A stretch of DNA of 64,000 nt from Lacihabitans sp. CCS-44 (GTDB lineage Bacteria; Bacteroidota; Bacteroidia; Cytophagales; Spirosomataceae). Location of the stretch: NCBI RefSeq assembly GCF_024343735.1, contig NZ_RJUE01000053.1, positions 1 through 64,000 on the forward strand, given 5' to 3'. Made by a program: the position numbers and the translations under genes. Every line of letters starts with the position of its first letter. The stretch's first letter is position 1. The notes under the pieces are model-generated. The model ran no database searches. It worked only from the letters and a program-made list of their open reading frames with translations, and had not been told where the DNA came from. Of this stretch, positions 42,509-52,111 are shown one piece after another.

Positions 42509-43787
42509 TTTCTAATTCTTTTTTTGAGATTAAATAAGTAAAAGCTCCAAAAGCTAAAATTCCTAGTCCTATAATACTTTCAAATGGCTTATCATAAATT
42601 ATAAAAGCAAGGACAAATAAACTAAAAACTACATAAAAGTATTGAATAAATGGACTCCACGGACTCCTAAATCCATTCGTATTCCTTTTGATTTTTAAAA
42701 AGCTTGCCACTGCCAGTGTTCCCATAAGTTGTAGCAAAAATGAAGTATAAATCAAAACTTGCTGTAAACTTCCCGACAAAAGTAAAATTAAAATGACCAA
42801 ACATTGAAACCAAATGGCTCTTACTGGAATATCATGGGCATTTAAAGGTCTAAGCCAACTCCACAAACTGTAGTGTTTCGCCATGGCATGAATAATTCTT
42901 GGGCCAATCCAAACGTATGAACTCATTGTAGCTATCAATTGAAGGCCGATTCCTGCACTTATCCAAGGCATACTAGATTTTCCCAAAACATTTTGAATAG
43001 AAATGATTGCAACTTCTGCTTGTCCTTCTAACTGAAGAAGGGTTCCAAATTTCAGAAAGACGATTTGAAGCAAAACATAAACTATCATGACCGCTAAAGT
43101 ACCCAGTATTAAGGCTCTTGGAAGATCTCTTTGAGGATTTCTGATTTCTCCAACAATATATGCGGCGGCATTCCAGCCTGTATAGGCATAAGTTACATAT
43201 AACAATGAAACGGCAAAACCAGACTTTGAAATTTCTGAAAACACAGAGGTTTCTACACTGATTGCATTGCCTTCGGTAGATGCAAACCACAGTCCTACTC
43301 CCAACAAAAACAAGACGAAAAGCAGTTTAAACAGTGTGGTAACAGCTTGAAAAAAACTGCTATGCTTAAGTGAAAATGTATGAAAAAGAGAAATACCAAT
43401 AATAACCAAAACTATATATAATCGCAGATTTGCGATTTGAAATGGCGACAAATATGCCTCCATCGCCAATCCCGCAATGGCAACTGGAGCTGAAAAACCA
43501 ACGATAAGCGAAGTCCACGCCGATAAGTACCCAAAAAATGGACTGAAACCTTCACTTATAAAAACATAATCGCCACCAGATTTATTATAATGAGTACCCA
43601 ACTCCGCAAATGTAAACGCACCTATTAAGGCCAAAATACCTCCAAGAACCCACAGCAATACAATACTCCAAACATTCTGAACCTCAGCCAACTGATACCC
43701 GAGACTCGTAAAAACTCCTGTACCAACCATGTTGGAAATAACAAGCATTAGAGCTGTTTTCCATCCAATCTTGTGCGTTTTGGGCAT
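42501..43787 (-). CDS. APC-family amino-acid permease
   Basis: A 428-residue inner-membrane transporter with about twelve hydrophobic helices. The first carries NMVGTGVFTSLGY, the substrate-site Gly-rich break typical of the amino-acid/polyamine/organocation superfamily, and another holds TYAYTGWNAAAYIVGEI. The substrate is not evident. It is the first gene of a two-gene unit with the DinB protein. Confidence 0.88.
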   Translation of the reverse strand: MPKTHKIGWKTALMLVISNMVGTGVFTSLGYQLAEVQNVWSIVLLWVLGGILALIGAFTFAELGTHYNKSGGDYVFISEGFSPFFGYLSAWTSLIVGFSAPVAIAGLAMEAYLSPFQIANLRLYIVLVIIGISLFHTFSLKHSSFFQAVTTLFKLLFVLFLLGVGLWFASTEGNAISVETSVFSEISKSGFAVSLLYVTYAYTGWNAAAYIVGEIRNPQRDLPRALILGTLAVMIVYVLLQIVFLKFGTLLQLEGQAEVAIISIQNVLGKSSMPWISAGIGLQLIATMSSYVWIGPRIIHAMAKHYSLWSWLRPLNAHDIPVRAIWFQCLVILILLLSGSLQQVLIYTSFLLQLMGTLAVASFLKIKRNTNGFRSPWSPFIQYFYVVFSLFVLAFIIYDKPFESIIGLGILAFGAFTYLISKKELENG

Positions 43788-43909
43788 ACAATAATGGTTT
43801 TAATAAAATAGAAAGTAAAGCTAAAAAATCTGTTCATAAAAATGTCTTTTTGAAATTACATTTTAGTAAATTAATACCCTAAATTCGTAAACTTAAAATT
43901 ATAACAACC

Positions 43910-44752
43910 TTGAAATATTCAATCTTAACAATTGCGATTAGCATAATCTCCATTATCAATGCCAATGCACAGAAAATCAATTTCATGACCTTCAACATAA
44001 GGTATAATACTGAAAAAGATGGCATCAATAAATGGGACAATAGAAAAGACCGAGCCGCTGAAATGGTGAAATTCTACGAAGCTGATTTTTGTGGAATGCA
44101 AGAAGCCCTAATTGGCCAAATCAACGATTTGCAAGAACGCTTGCCTGACTACGAACATTTTGGGCTAGGACGTGACGATGGAAAAGAAAAAGGAGAATTC
44201 TCCCCTATCTTTTATAACAAGACTAGGTTTAAACTTCTCAAACAAGAGACCTTTTGGCTGAGCGAAACTCCTGAAAAGCCCAGCAAAGGATGGGACGCCA
44301 ACCTCCCAAGAGTTGTTACATGGGGCTATTTTAAAGATTTAAAGTCAAAGACTAAATTTTATGTTTTCAACACGCATTATGACCATATTGGCAAAGTCGC
44401 CCGAGCTGAAAGTTCGAAACTTGTATTGAAGAAAATCAAAGAAATTGCCGGAGGCGAAAATGTCATTTTGATGGGAGATTTTAATGCTACTCCAACCGAG
44501 GAGCCAATTAAAATAATTATGGGGCAACTTACCGAATCTTCTGAATTAAGCCAAACACCACATTTCGGACCCGAAAGCTCATTCAATGGTTTTGAAAGTA
44601 AAGAACAAGACAACCGAAGAATAGATTATGTTTTTGTTAATAATCCAAAACTCAAAGTCTTTAAACATGCAACATTGACGAATACATGGGCAGGTTTGTT
44701 TGCTTCGGATCATCATCCTGTGATGGCGGTTATTTCTTTAGGTAAAAAGTAG
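43910..44752 (+). CDS. Secreted endonuclease/exonuclease/phosphatase-family hydrolase
   Basis: A 280-residue exported metallohydrolase. A TTG at 43910 starts a signal peptide ending NANAQ. The fold is marked by FMTFNIRYN, CGMQEAL, LMGDFNATP and SDHHPVMA, giving the metal-binding Asn/Glu/Asp and catalytic His residues. Family members cut phosphodiesters in nucleic acids, lipids or sugar phosphates. Stand-alone gene with a hairpin after it. Confidence 0.88.
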   Translation: MKYSILTIAISIISIINANAQKINFMTFNIRYNTEKDGINKWDNRKDRAAEMVKFYEADFCGMQEALIGQINDLQERLPDYEHFGLGRDDGKEKGEFSPIFYNKTRFKLLKQETFWLSETPEKPSKGWDANLPRVVTWGYFKDLKSKTKFYVFNTHYDHIGKVARAESSKLVLKKIKEIAGGENVILMGDFNATPTEEPIKIIMGQLTESSELSQTPHFGPESSFNGFESKEQDNRRIDYVFVNNPKLKVFKHATLTNTWAGLFASDHHPVMAVISLGKK

Positions 44753-44768
44753 AATTTACATACGCTAA

Positions 44769-44806
44769 AACATCAAGTCCCAGAATAATATCCTGGGACT
44801 TGATGT
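44769..44806. terminator. Strong hairpin between convergent genes
   Basis: A 14-15 bp stem (AACATCAAGTCCCAG with its complement) lies between the EEP-family gene and the outer-membrane protein gene. The flanking T-runs are weak, but position and stem strength suggest shared termination. Confidence 0.55.
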
Positions 44807-44836
44807 TCATATTTATCACGATAATCGAAATTTATT

Positions 44837-45316
44837 CTACTCAAATTTCCCAAACCCAAATACAAGTCCTCCGTTAACCATAAAACCGTTTTGATAAGAC
44901 GCCCAAATATTTAAGGGGCCAACTCTGAAGCCCACTTGAGGAGTAACTTGGAATTTAGTGCCTGCTGTAGCTACCTCTTCAGTATTTACATCCACAAACC
45001 CCCCAGAATTTAATCCTGCTTGTAATCCAACGAAAGGTTTAAATTTTTCTGTCATCAAATAAAATTTACTTTGAACACCATATCTAACTCCTGCTGAAGC
45101 CTTATCTGTAGAGGCTCCTAGAGCTGCTCCAAAATACCCGCCGAAGTCTATTCTTGGTTGAGGAGCATACGATGCCTCCAATAAATGAAGAGCGAATCTT
45201 CCTGAGTTTTGTCCTCCCCCAACACCTACACCTACTAGACCAACTCTTACTACTTGTGCATGAACGCTAAATGAAAGCGTAAACATAAAAACTGCTAATG
45301 TCAAAGTTCTTCTCAT
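44837..45316 (-). CDS. Small outer-membrane beta-barrel protein
   Basis: About 159 residues. The start at 45316 begins a signal peptide (MRRTLTLAVFMFTLSFSVHA); the frame is open further upstream but that part is not signal-like. Beta strands with Gly and aromatics follow (VRVGLVGVGVGGG, SGRFALHLLEASY) and the chain ends in a Phe-containing strand as barrels do. Function unknown. A TATCTTTA box lies upstream on the minus strand. Confidence 0.75.
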   Translation of the reverse strand: MRRTLTLAVFMFTLSFSVHAQVVRVGLVGVGVGGGQNSGRFALHLLEASYAPQPRIDFGGYFGAALGASTDKASAGVRYGVQSKFYLMTEKFKPFVGLQAGLNSGGFVDVNTEEVATAGTKFQVTPQVGFRVGPLNIWASYQNGFMVNGGLVFGFGKFE

Positions 45317-45458
45317 TTTGTAATATTTAAATAATGGATAATGAGGTAAAGATACATTCCAAATTACTATCGAAAAAAAGATTATTTCCAAAATTATATT
45401 CCAAGAAAATATATTTTAATACCAAAAAGATATACATTCCATTAAAACTATTCTAAAA

Positions 45459-45491
45459 TTTAATAGTTTTTAAAAAAATTTAATAACTTTA
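45459..45491 (+). promoter_or_regulatory. Promoter upstream of the GH20 gene
   Basis: TTTA (45459-45462), a 21-base spacer and TAACTTTA (45484-45491) resemble the Bacteroidota consensus, 26 bases before the ATG at 45518. Confidence 0.4.
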
Positions 45492-45517
45492 CATTTCAAC
45501 CAAAATTGAGTAAACCA

Positions 45518-47413
45518 ATGAGAAATTGTTTTTTTCTTATAATAATTTTATTAGGAGTTTTAACTGTAAAGGCACAACACAATATCATACCTGCACCAGT
45601 GAGTTTTCAAAACACAAATGGCATGTTTATGCTTGATAATCAAACCAGTGTAGACCTTAGAACAAATAACCCTGCTTTAAGAAAAATGGCCGAAAACTTC
45701 CAAATGTTCTTAAAAAATGCAGGTACAAATATCAACTTTAAATCAGTACCTAACCCTGATAGAAGTAATAAGGCAATTATTCTGGATTTGCTAAAAACCA
45801 AAGATGTGACCATCGGAGATGAAGGCTATCTTTTAGAAGTTAACGAAAATACAATTGAAATTTTGGCCAACACAAACAGCGGTATTTTTAATGGACTTCA
45901 GACTTTGAGACAAATGCTTCCAAGAGATTTTGAGTCTAAAGACCATCCAATGGGAATAGGTATGGTGATGGGTTGCAAAATTAAAGATTATCCAAGATTT
46001 GGTTGGAGAGGATTGATGTTTGATGTGAGTCGTCATTTTTTTACGGTTGACGAAGTGAAGTCTTATATAGATAAAATGGCACAGTACAAATTCAATGTAT
46101 TTCATTGGCATTTGACAGACGACGAAGGCTGGAGAATTGAAATAAAATCATTGCCAAAACTGACTGAAATAGGTGCTTGGAGAGTGGAACGCTACGGGAG
46201 GTTTGGTGATACACGTCCTCAACCAAAAGAAGGAGAAAAAGCTACTTATGGAGGATTCTACACACAAGAGCAGATTAAGGATGTAGTTAAGTACGCTGCC
46301 GAAAGAAACATCACAATAGTTCCTGAAATAGACATTCCTGGACACAGCATGGCAGCTTTGGCAGCTTATCCTGAGCTATCTACATTGAAAAAACCAACTT
46401 CGGTAAACCCCGGAGCAAAGTTTGCCGAGTGGTTTGCAAACGGAACTTTTGAAATGCTAATTGAGAACACATTGAACCCTAGTGATGAAAAAGTTTATGA
46501 TTTTGTAAACAAAGTAATGACCGAAGTGGCAGCACTTTTCCCTGGCCAATATATTCACATGGGTGGCGACGAAAGTTACCACGGTTTTTGGGAAAGAGAT
46601 GCTTCTGTCAAGGAATTTATGAAAAAGAACAACATAAAAGATACCCATGAATTGCAAAGTTATTTTGTAAAACGTGTTGAAAAAATAGTAAGTAGCAAAG
46701 GCAAAAAACTGATTGGTTGGGACGAAATTCTTGAAGGCGGTCTTGCCCCAGGAGCCGCTGTTATGAGCTGGAGAGGTATGAAAGGTGGTATAGAAGCCGC
46801 CAAAATGGGTGTTCCAGTAGTGATGACGCCCACCACCTATGCCTACATAGATTACACACAAGGAGATAAAAGCGTAGAAAATCCAATTTATGCCGACCTT
46901 TCCCTTGAAAAAACGTTTGAGTTTGAGCCAGTGCCAGAAGGTGTAGACGCAAAGTATATTTTAGGAGGACAGGCCAATCTTTGGACAGAAGTTGTTCCGA
47001 GCTTGCAATTTGCTTTTTATATGACCTATCCTCGAGCATTTTCTACAATTGAAACGCTTTGGAGCCCTAAAGAAGCAAAAAATTGGAATGGCTTTGTGAA
47101 TAGAACAGAAGCTCATTTTTACAGATTTGATGCTGCTAAAACAAACATTTCTAGGGCAGTGTATGAACCTATAGTAAAAGTAAAAAAAGACCTTGGCAAA
47201 ATAACTGTGGAGTTAACTAACAATGTGCCAAACACAGAAATTTACTATAGTATAGACAACACTTACCCTGTAAATTATTCTAAAAAATACACTTCTGCAT
47301 TTGAGGTCCAAGATGGCAATTTGAATCTAAGAGCTCAAACTTTTAGAAACGGCCAATCGTTAGGAAGAGAATTAATTATTCCTTTCACCGAACTTGCTAA
47401 AAGAGCTAAATAA
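45518..47413 (+). CDS. Beta-N-acetylhexosaminidase (GH20)
   Basis: A secreted glycosidase of about 631 residues that removes terminal N-acetylglucosamine or N-acetylgalactosamine from glycans. The ATG at 45518 starts the signal peptide (NCFFLIIILLGVLTVKAQ); a TTG four codons earlier is also possible. An N-terminal GH20b domain precedes the barrel, which shows GLMFDVSRHFF, FHWHLTDDEGWR, EIDIPGHSMAA and the catalytic pair in HMGGDES. A C-terminal beta domain with YYSIDNTYP follows. Retaining, substrate-assisted mechanism is the family norm. A terminator lies after it. Confidence 0.95.
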   Translation: MRNCFFLIIILLGVLTVKAQHNIIPAPVSFQNTNGMFMLDNQTSVDLRTNNPALRKMAENFQMFLKNAGTNINFKSVPNPDRSNKAIILDLLKTKDVTIGDEGYLLEVNENTIEILANTNSGIFNGLQTLRQMLPRDFESKDHPMGIGMVMGCKIKDYPRFGWRGLMFDVSRHFFTVDEVKSYIDKMAQYKFNVFHWHLTDDEGWRIEIKSLPKLTEIGAWRVERYGRFGDTRPQPKEGEKATYGGFYTQEQIKDVVKYAAERNITIVPEIDIPGHSMAALAAYPELSTLKKPTSVNPGAKFAEWFANGTFEMLIENTLNPSDEKVYDFVNKVMTEVAALFPGQYIHMGGDESYHGFWERDASVKEFMKKNNIKDTHELQSYFVKRVEKIVSSKGKKLIGWDEILEGGLAPGAAVMSWRGMKGGIEAAKMGVPVVMTPTTYAYIDYTQGDKSVENPIYADLSLEKTFEFEPVPEGVDAKYILGGQANLWTEVVPSLQFAFYMTYPRAFSTIETLWSPKEAKNWNGFVNRTEAHFYRFDAAKTNISRAVYEPIVKVKKDLGKITVELTNNVPNTEIYYSIDNTYPVNYSKKYTSAFEVQDGNLNLRAQTFRNGQSLGRELIIPFTELAKRAK

Positions 47414-47437
47414 GTAGAATTCTTTTTAATTCTTATC

Positions 47438-47474
47438 AGAGAAGGCTATGAAGACTATAGCCTTCTCTTTTTGT
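47438..47474 (+). terminator. Terminator of the GH20 gene
   Basis: AGAGAAGGCTAT pairs perfectly with ATAGCCTTCTCT around a 7-base loop and is followed by TTTTTG. Confidence 0.8.
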
Positions 47475-47639
47475 TTCTAAAACTAATAAGAAGCCGCATT
47501 TATTAAAAAAAACGAATTTGTAATTTTCTAAAAACCAAAATGTTGAATTAAACAACTGAAATAATTGGTCAAAAAACTTATTAAACGGCACAATAGTTGC
47601 TCTAAAGTTTAAATACACAATCAAATATTATCGAGTGAT

Positions 47640-48347
47640 ATGTTTTTAAATTTTTCAGTAGTATTCACATTACTATTACACAATTTCTTTGTAAGTTTTG
47701 CACCAAGCAACAACCACATTATCAAACGCTATAACATTCATGGAATAGATGTTTCCCATCACCAAAGAAATGTAGATTGGCAAAAAATAGCTGAACATGA
47801 TGACTTCAAAGTCAGTTTTTGTTTTCTGAAAGCAACAGAAGGCTCTACTTTTCAAGACACTAAGTTTAAAACCTATTGGAATGAATGTAAAGAAGCCGGG
47901 ATAGCACGCGGAGCATACCATTTTTATCATCCTACAAGAAATGCTTCTGATCAGGCTAAAAACTTTATCAAATCTGTGAAACTTACAAGGGGAGACTTAG
48001 CTCCAGTTTTAGATTTTGAAAAAGATTCGCCATCAGCCAATGTAGCCACCGTAAGGAAAAGCCTCACAAAGTGGCTTCAAATTGTAGAAAAATATTATGG
48101 TGTGAAGCCAATTATTTATACAAACACATTTATTTACAAAAAATATATCAAGGGTCATTTTAAGGGCAACCCACTTTGGTTGGCTGACTATAAATCAGGC
48201 AATATTCACTCTTTAGTAAAAAACCCTAACCTCAAGATTTGGCAATACACCGAAAAAGGAAGAGTGGCGGGAATACCTGGACATGTAGACATCAATGCAT
48301 TTGTAGGTGCAGAGGAGGATTTTGAAAGTCTAAAAATTGGAGATTAA
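47640..48347 (+). CDS. GH25 lysozyme-like muramidase
   Basis: A 235-residue exported enzyme. After a hydrophobic leader the GH25 barrel shows IHGIDVSHHQ, LKATEGSTF, GAYHFYHP, PVLDFEKD (catalytic Asp/Glu) and LKIWQYTEKG. These enzymes cleave the beta-1,4 bond between N-acetylmuramic acid and N-acetylglucosamine in peptidoglycan. It follows a GH20 gene and may act on cell-wall or food glycans. Confidence 0.93.
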   Translation: MFLNFSVVFTLLLHNFFVSFAPSNNHIIKRYNIHGIDVSHHQRNVDWQKIAEHDDFKVSFCFLKATEGSTFQDTKFKTYWNECKEAGIARGAYHFYHPTRNASDQAKNFIKSVKLTRGDLAPVLDFEKDSPSANVATVRKSLTKWLQIVEKYYGVKPIIYTNTFIYKKYIKGHFKGNPLWLADYKSGNIHSLVKNPNLKIWQYTEKGRVAGIPGHVDINAFVGAEEDFESLKIGD

Positions 48348-48362
48348 TAGACAGAATGTCAA

Positions 48363-48752
48363 TTAAAGTCTATTTTTTATGGGTATTATATACTTGCAGG
48401 CTGTCCAAGTTTCATCTATGGCACTTACCTTCACGTCTACATAACCATTTTGTGTAGCAATCAACTTAGCTGAGTGATAATCAACATCGGTGGCCACTTT
48501 AGATGTCTTTTTGGGCCATGAAATCCAAATCATTCCGTCAGGTTTAAGCCTAGAAACGTTCATTTTAAAGGATTTTTCTAACTCACTTAGTTTGCTTTCG
48601 AATATGTGTAAAAAATCGGCCAATTGCTCGTCTTCTGCTTCTTCTACCTCAGGCACTTCTATTAATAAATCAAAGTAGTTTTCAGGAATGTTGACCAAAA
48701 TTACCTTTTGGCCATCCTTGAGTCCGAGTTTTTTGAAAAGAGGATTGGGCAT
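48363..48752 (-). CDS. DUF3052 family protein
   Basis: A 129-residue cytoplasmic protein. NPLFKKLGLKDGQKVILVN, then LKPDGMIWISWPKK and VDVKVSAIDETWTACKYI, are typical of DUF3052, a family of unknown role. It ends 3 bases before the stop side of the DUF4153 gene's neighbour and shares its direction, so the two may be cotranscribed. Confidence 0.85.
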   Translation of the reverse strand: MPNPLFKKLGLKDGQKVILVNIPENYFDLLIEVPEVEEAEDEQLADFLHIFESKLSELEKSFKMNVSRLKPDGMIWISWPKKTSKVATDVDYHSAKLIATQNGYVDVKVSAIDETWTACKYIIPIKNRL

Positions 48753-48756
48753 AATT

Positions 48757-50496
48757 TCACTTTTTAGTCAAAAACAATTTCCATTGTAAGTTTTCTAGAA
48801 TTCCATTGTTAGAATTGCCGCTTTCTATCAAAAGCTTCAGTGAATACTTTGAACTTTCTTTTTCAAAAGTCGTCGATTCAATTCCCAGTTCAGTTGAATT
48901 TTCATTCTTTAATTTGCTGACATCAAAATTTACTTTTTCTTTTCCTCCTATAATAATCGTCAAAATATTCTTTTCAAGCTTCCATTCTAATGAATCCTCC
49001 TCAATTTTTATAATTTGATTTTCTTCTCGATATTCTTTTGAATCAATCAAAAAATCGGCTTTGTTTAAATCATAAAAACTAGGTCTCTTGACACTAAAAT
49101 ATTTATTTACATCAAAACTCTTTTTTTGAGGAAGGTTAGTCAATTTGTAAATTATTTGAGCCCGTTGAAAATCGTTTTTCTCCGCCGTCAATTCATCGAA
49201 TTGTTTTTCAGTCAAATAGTCTTTAAGTTTCTCCGGATGACTTTCAGCTAAATATTCGAGGGCTGCATAAAGTCTATCTTGATTCATGCTGTCAAGCGTA
49301 AAATTATTAGGAACAATGATTTTACCGGCTTTAAGTAACTTGTTTTTTACCAATGCTTCTTCCATGCGTCCAATTTGATTTGTCCTTGAACTTTGAAAAG
49401 CATTGTATGGAGCAAATATCCCTACTAATCCCAATAACAACAGTGAAAGAGGTATAATCTTAATATTATCAACTTTGGAAAAAGAGAAATAGATAGCAAT
49501 ACCTAACAACCAAACTGCCAACATTGCCACAAAATACCGTGGCTCAGTGAGACCATACTGGGAGATTCTGACATAAATAGCCACCAACATTAAACCAACC
49601 AACGGAATCAATATCCAGTAATAAGCCTTGTTGTAACTTTGAATCCACTTATTCAGATTTTTTAGCGGATAAATGAGTAAAAATGCCAGTATGCCAAATA
49701 TTGCACTTGCTAAAACCATGATGCTCACCCAGCCTTTTGGCAATGACCAAGCTAAAATAATTTTACCTTCGTAGGCCAGTAAAATTGTTAAAAATATGGC
49801 CACCAACGGCAACAAAACATACTGCGTAAAGTACTTCAAACCTACAGGATAAGAAGTTTCGCTATCAATTTGCTCTAAAGTGGGTAATTTAGAAGTAAAA
49901 ATGAGGGTATTAAAAAAGCCATTAACACCAAACCAAATATACACAAACCAGTCATCGGTCACTTTGATCTCAAATAGATTTTGAACGCCTGAAACCGCCA
50001 GAACCAAGCCAGCACTTAATGTAAAACTGTATAAAAATGCAGTGAGAATGTTGATAAATAGGGTTTTGTTATACTGCCAAAAACCAGATAAATTTTTAGT
50101 GAAAATATAGGGAGCTACCGAAACAAGCAAATGAAAAACGACAACCAAAACACCAAAGCGAATCAGAAAAGATTTATTATTAAAAATATCTACGACCTCA
50201 GGAAAACCAAGAAAATAAAAAGCTAAAATAGCTAATACACTTAACCCTAAAATCAAAAATCTAGGAGTTTGTTTTCTTTCCTCAAATATTTCTGCACTAA
50301 AAAACAAAGGTAAAAACAAACCAAACGTTGCGGCAATTTTCTCCAAAACTTTGCTGTGAGCCTCATCTTTGGCAACGAGAATAACACAAACAGTAGCCAC
50401 CAAACTACAAAGTAATGTAAGCGGAAACCTGCGGAAGGATTTTAGAAAAGACCCAAAAAGAGATTTGAAATTTTCGGAAGAAAAAACATTAGCCAT
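48757..50496 (-). CDS. DUF4153 multi-pass membrane protein
   Basis: A 579-residue protein. About twelve hydrophobic segments fill the first 380 residues, with the DUF4153-like stretch GLVLAVSGVQNLFEI near residue 160. The last 200 residues are soluble and contain EYLAESHPEKLKDYL and beta-rich sequence. No catalytic motif is recognised. The DUF3052 gene follows 4 bases later on the same strand. Confidence 0.8.
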   Translation of the reverse strand: MANVFSSENFKSLFGSFLKSFRRFPLTLLCSLVATVCVILVAKDEAHSKVLEKIAATFGLFLPLFFSAEIFEERKQTPRFLILGLSVLAILAFYFLGFPEVVDIFNNKSFLIRFGVLVVVFHLLVSVAPYIFTKNLSGFWQYNKTLFINILTAFLYSFTLSAGLVLAVSGVQNLFEIKVTDDWFVYIWFGVNGFFNTLIFTSKLPTLEQIDSETSYPVGLKYFTQYVLLPLVAIFLTILLAYEGKIILAWSLPKGWVSIMVLASAIFGILAFLLIYPLKNLNKWIQSYNKAYYWILIPLVGLMLVAIYVRISQYGLTEPRYFVAMLAVWLLGIAIYFSFSKVDNIKIIPLSLLLLGLVGIFAPYNAFQSSRTNQIGRMEEALVKNKLLKAGKIIVPNNFTLDSMNQDRLYAALEYLAESHPEKLKDYLTEKQFDELTAEKNDFQRAQIIYKLTNLPQKKSFDVNKYFSVKRPSFYDLNKADFLIDSKEYREENQIIKIEEDSLEWKLEKNILTIIIGGKEKVNFDVSKLKNENSTELGIESTTFEKESSKYSLKLLIESGNSNNGILENLQWKLFLTKK

Positions 50497-50532
50497 TTTT
50501 TGGAGGTTTTAATGTTCAAATAAAACATATTT

Positions 50533-50564
50533 TTTTCTGAATCGGATATTTAGAATTAATTTTA
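50533..50564 (+). promoter_or_regulatory. Promoter upstream of the GH29 gene
   Basis: TTTT (50533-50536), a 20-base spacer and TAATTTTA (50557-50564) approximate the consensus, 27 bases before the ATG at 50592. Confidence 0.42.
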
Positions 50565-50591
50565 TTGCTTCCAATCAATTAAAAAACCAAA

Positions 50592-52037
50592 ATGAAAACT
50601 TCAAAATATCATGTTTTTTTTGCTCTAATTTTTGCGATTTTAAGCTGTAAAACTTCCCAAATATCTTCCCCTAAACCCGTATTTCCTATTCCAACGGCTG
50701 ATCAGCTTGCATGGCATGAGTTAGAAACTTATGCATTTATCCATTTCACAACCAATACTTTTACAGGTAAAGAATGGGGATATGGTGACGAAAGCCCAAG
50801 CATATTTAACCCGACCGATATGGATGTTGACCAATGGGTAAAAACCATAAAAGATGCAGGCTTAAAAGCTGTGATTTTGACCTGTAAACACCACGATGGA
50901 TTTGTGCTTTGGCCAAGCAAATTTACAAACCATTCAGTAGCTGCCAGTCCATACAAAAACGGTAAAGGCGATGTGGTAAAAGAAGTATCAGAAGCTTGCA
51001 AAAAATACGGTTTGAAATTTGGCGTGTACCTTTCACCTTGGGACAGAAACCGAGCTGATTATGGCTCACCAAGTTATGTAGAATATTATAGAAACCAACT
51101 AAAAGAGCTTTTTGCAGCGTATGGGCCAATTTTCGAGATGTGGTTTGATGGGGCAAATGGCGGAGATGGCTTTTATGGCGGCACTAAAGAAATGCGAAAA
51201 ATAAACGGGAAAACTTTTTATGATTGGCCAAAAACTATAGAGTTGGTACGTGAACTTGAACCAAAAATACTATTTTTCTCAGACGCTGGCCCTGAAATCA
51301 GGTGGGTAGGAAATGAACGTGGATTAGCCGGCAAAACGAACTGGAATAATATAAGCAGAGACACTCTTTATGCTGGCAAAGCGGGTATTGAAAGCCTATT
51401 AAATACTGGCAATGAAAACGGCAAAGATTGGGTTCCTGCCGAAGTAGACGTAAGCATAAGACCAGGCTGGTTTTATCACGCCGAAGAAGATGTAAAAGTA
51501 AAAACCGCCCAACAACTATTTGATATTTACATGACTTCAGTAGGCAGAGGCTCAAATTTGCTGTTGAATATACCACCTGATAAACGTGGTCAAATTCATG
51601 AAATAGACGTAGCCAATTTAATTGCTTGGAAGAAGCTTTTAAATGAGAGATTTTCAGAAAACTTAGCTAAAAATGCTTCCGTTTCTGTATCCTCAAATTT
51701 TAATAAAAAACTAGCCGGTACAAACCTCACCGATGGAAATACAAAAACATATTGGGCAGCTTCCCAAAATAGTAAAAATGCTACAATTGAAATTGATTTA
51801 AACAAGCTTAAGACCGTGAATTTCGTAGAAATGCAAGAATACATAGCTTTAGGTCAACGGGTAAAATCTTTTGCAATAGACACCTGGAACGGATCAAATT
51901 GGAAAGAGGCCGCTAACGAAACTACGATTGGCTACAAGAGAATTATAAAAATAACTACCACTCAAACCCAGAAAATTAGAATAAGGATTACAGACGCAAA
52001 AGCAGGAGTGATTTTGAGTGAAGTAAAGGTCTGGTAA
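50592..52037 (+). CDS. Alpha-L-fucosidase (GH29) lipoprotein
   Basis: A 481-residue exported enzyme. The leader ends in a lipobox (AILSCKTS), so it is probably anchored to the outer membrane. The GH29 barrel shows FIHFTTNTFTGKEWG, CKHHDGFVLWPS and FEMWFDGANGG, with the nucleophile Asp. From about residue 350 a discoidin-like beta domain follows (NLTDGNTKTYWAA), probably sugar-binding. It removes fucose from glycans. A bidirectional terminator follows. Confidence 0.93.
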   Translation: MKTSKYHVFFALIFAILSCKTSQISSPKPVFPIPTADQLAWHELETYAFIHFTTNTFTGKEWGYGDESPSIFNPTDMDVDQWVKTIKDAGLKAVILTCKHHDGFVLWPSKFTNHSVAASPYKNGKGDVVKEVSEACKKYGLKFGVYLSPWDRNRADYGSPSYVEYYRNQLKELFAAYGPIFEMWFDGANGGDGFYGGTKEMRKINGKTFYDWPKTIELVRELEPKILFFSDAGPEIRWVGNERGLAGKTNWNNISRDTLYAGKAGIESLLNTGNENGKDWVPAEVDVSIRPGWFYHAEEDVKVKTAQQLFDIYMTSVGRGSNLLLNIPPDKRGQIHEIDVANLIAWKKLLNERFSENLAKNASVSVSSNFNKKLAGTNLTDGNTKTYWAASQNSKNATIEIDLNKLKTVNFVEMQEYIALGQRVKSFAIDTWNGSNWKEAANETTIGYKRIIKITTTQTQKIRIRITDAKAGVILSEVKVW

Positions 52038-52054
52038 TAACTTAATCTTAAGCA

Positions 52055-52091
52055 AAAAGCCCTTCGAATCAAGGATTCAAAGGGCTTTTTA
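52055..52091. terminator. Bidirectional terminator between GH29 and kup
   Basis: AAAAAGCCCTT-GAATC pairs with GATTC-AAGGGCTTTTT (one bulged base), flanked by A and T runs, so it serves both convergent genes. Confidence 0.8.
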
Positions 52092-52111
52092 TCAATAATC
52101 TAATACAAAAC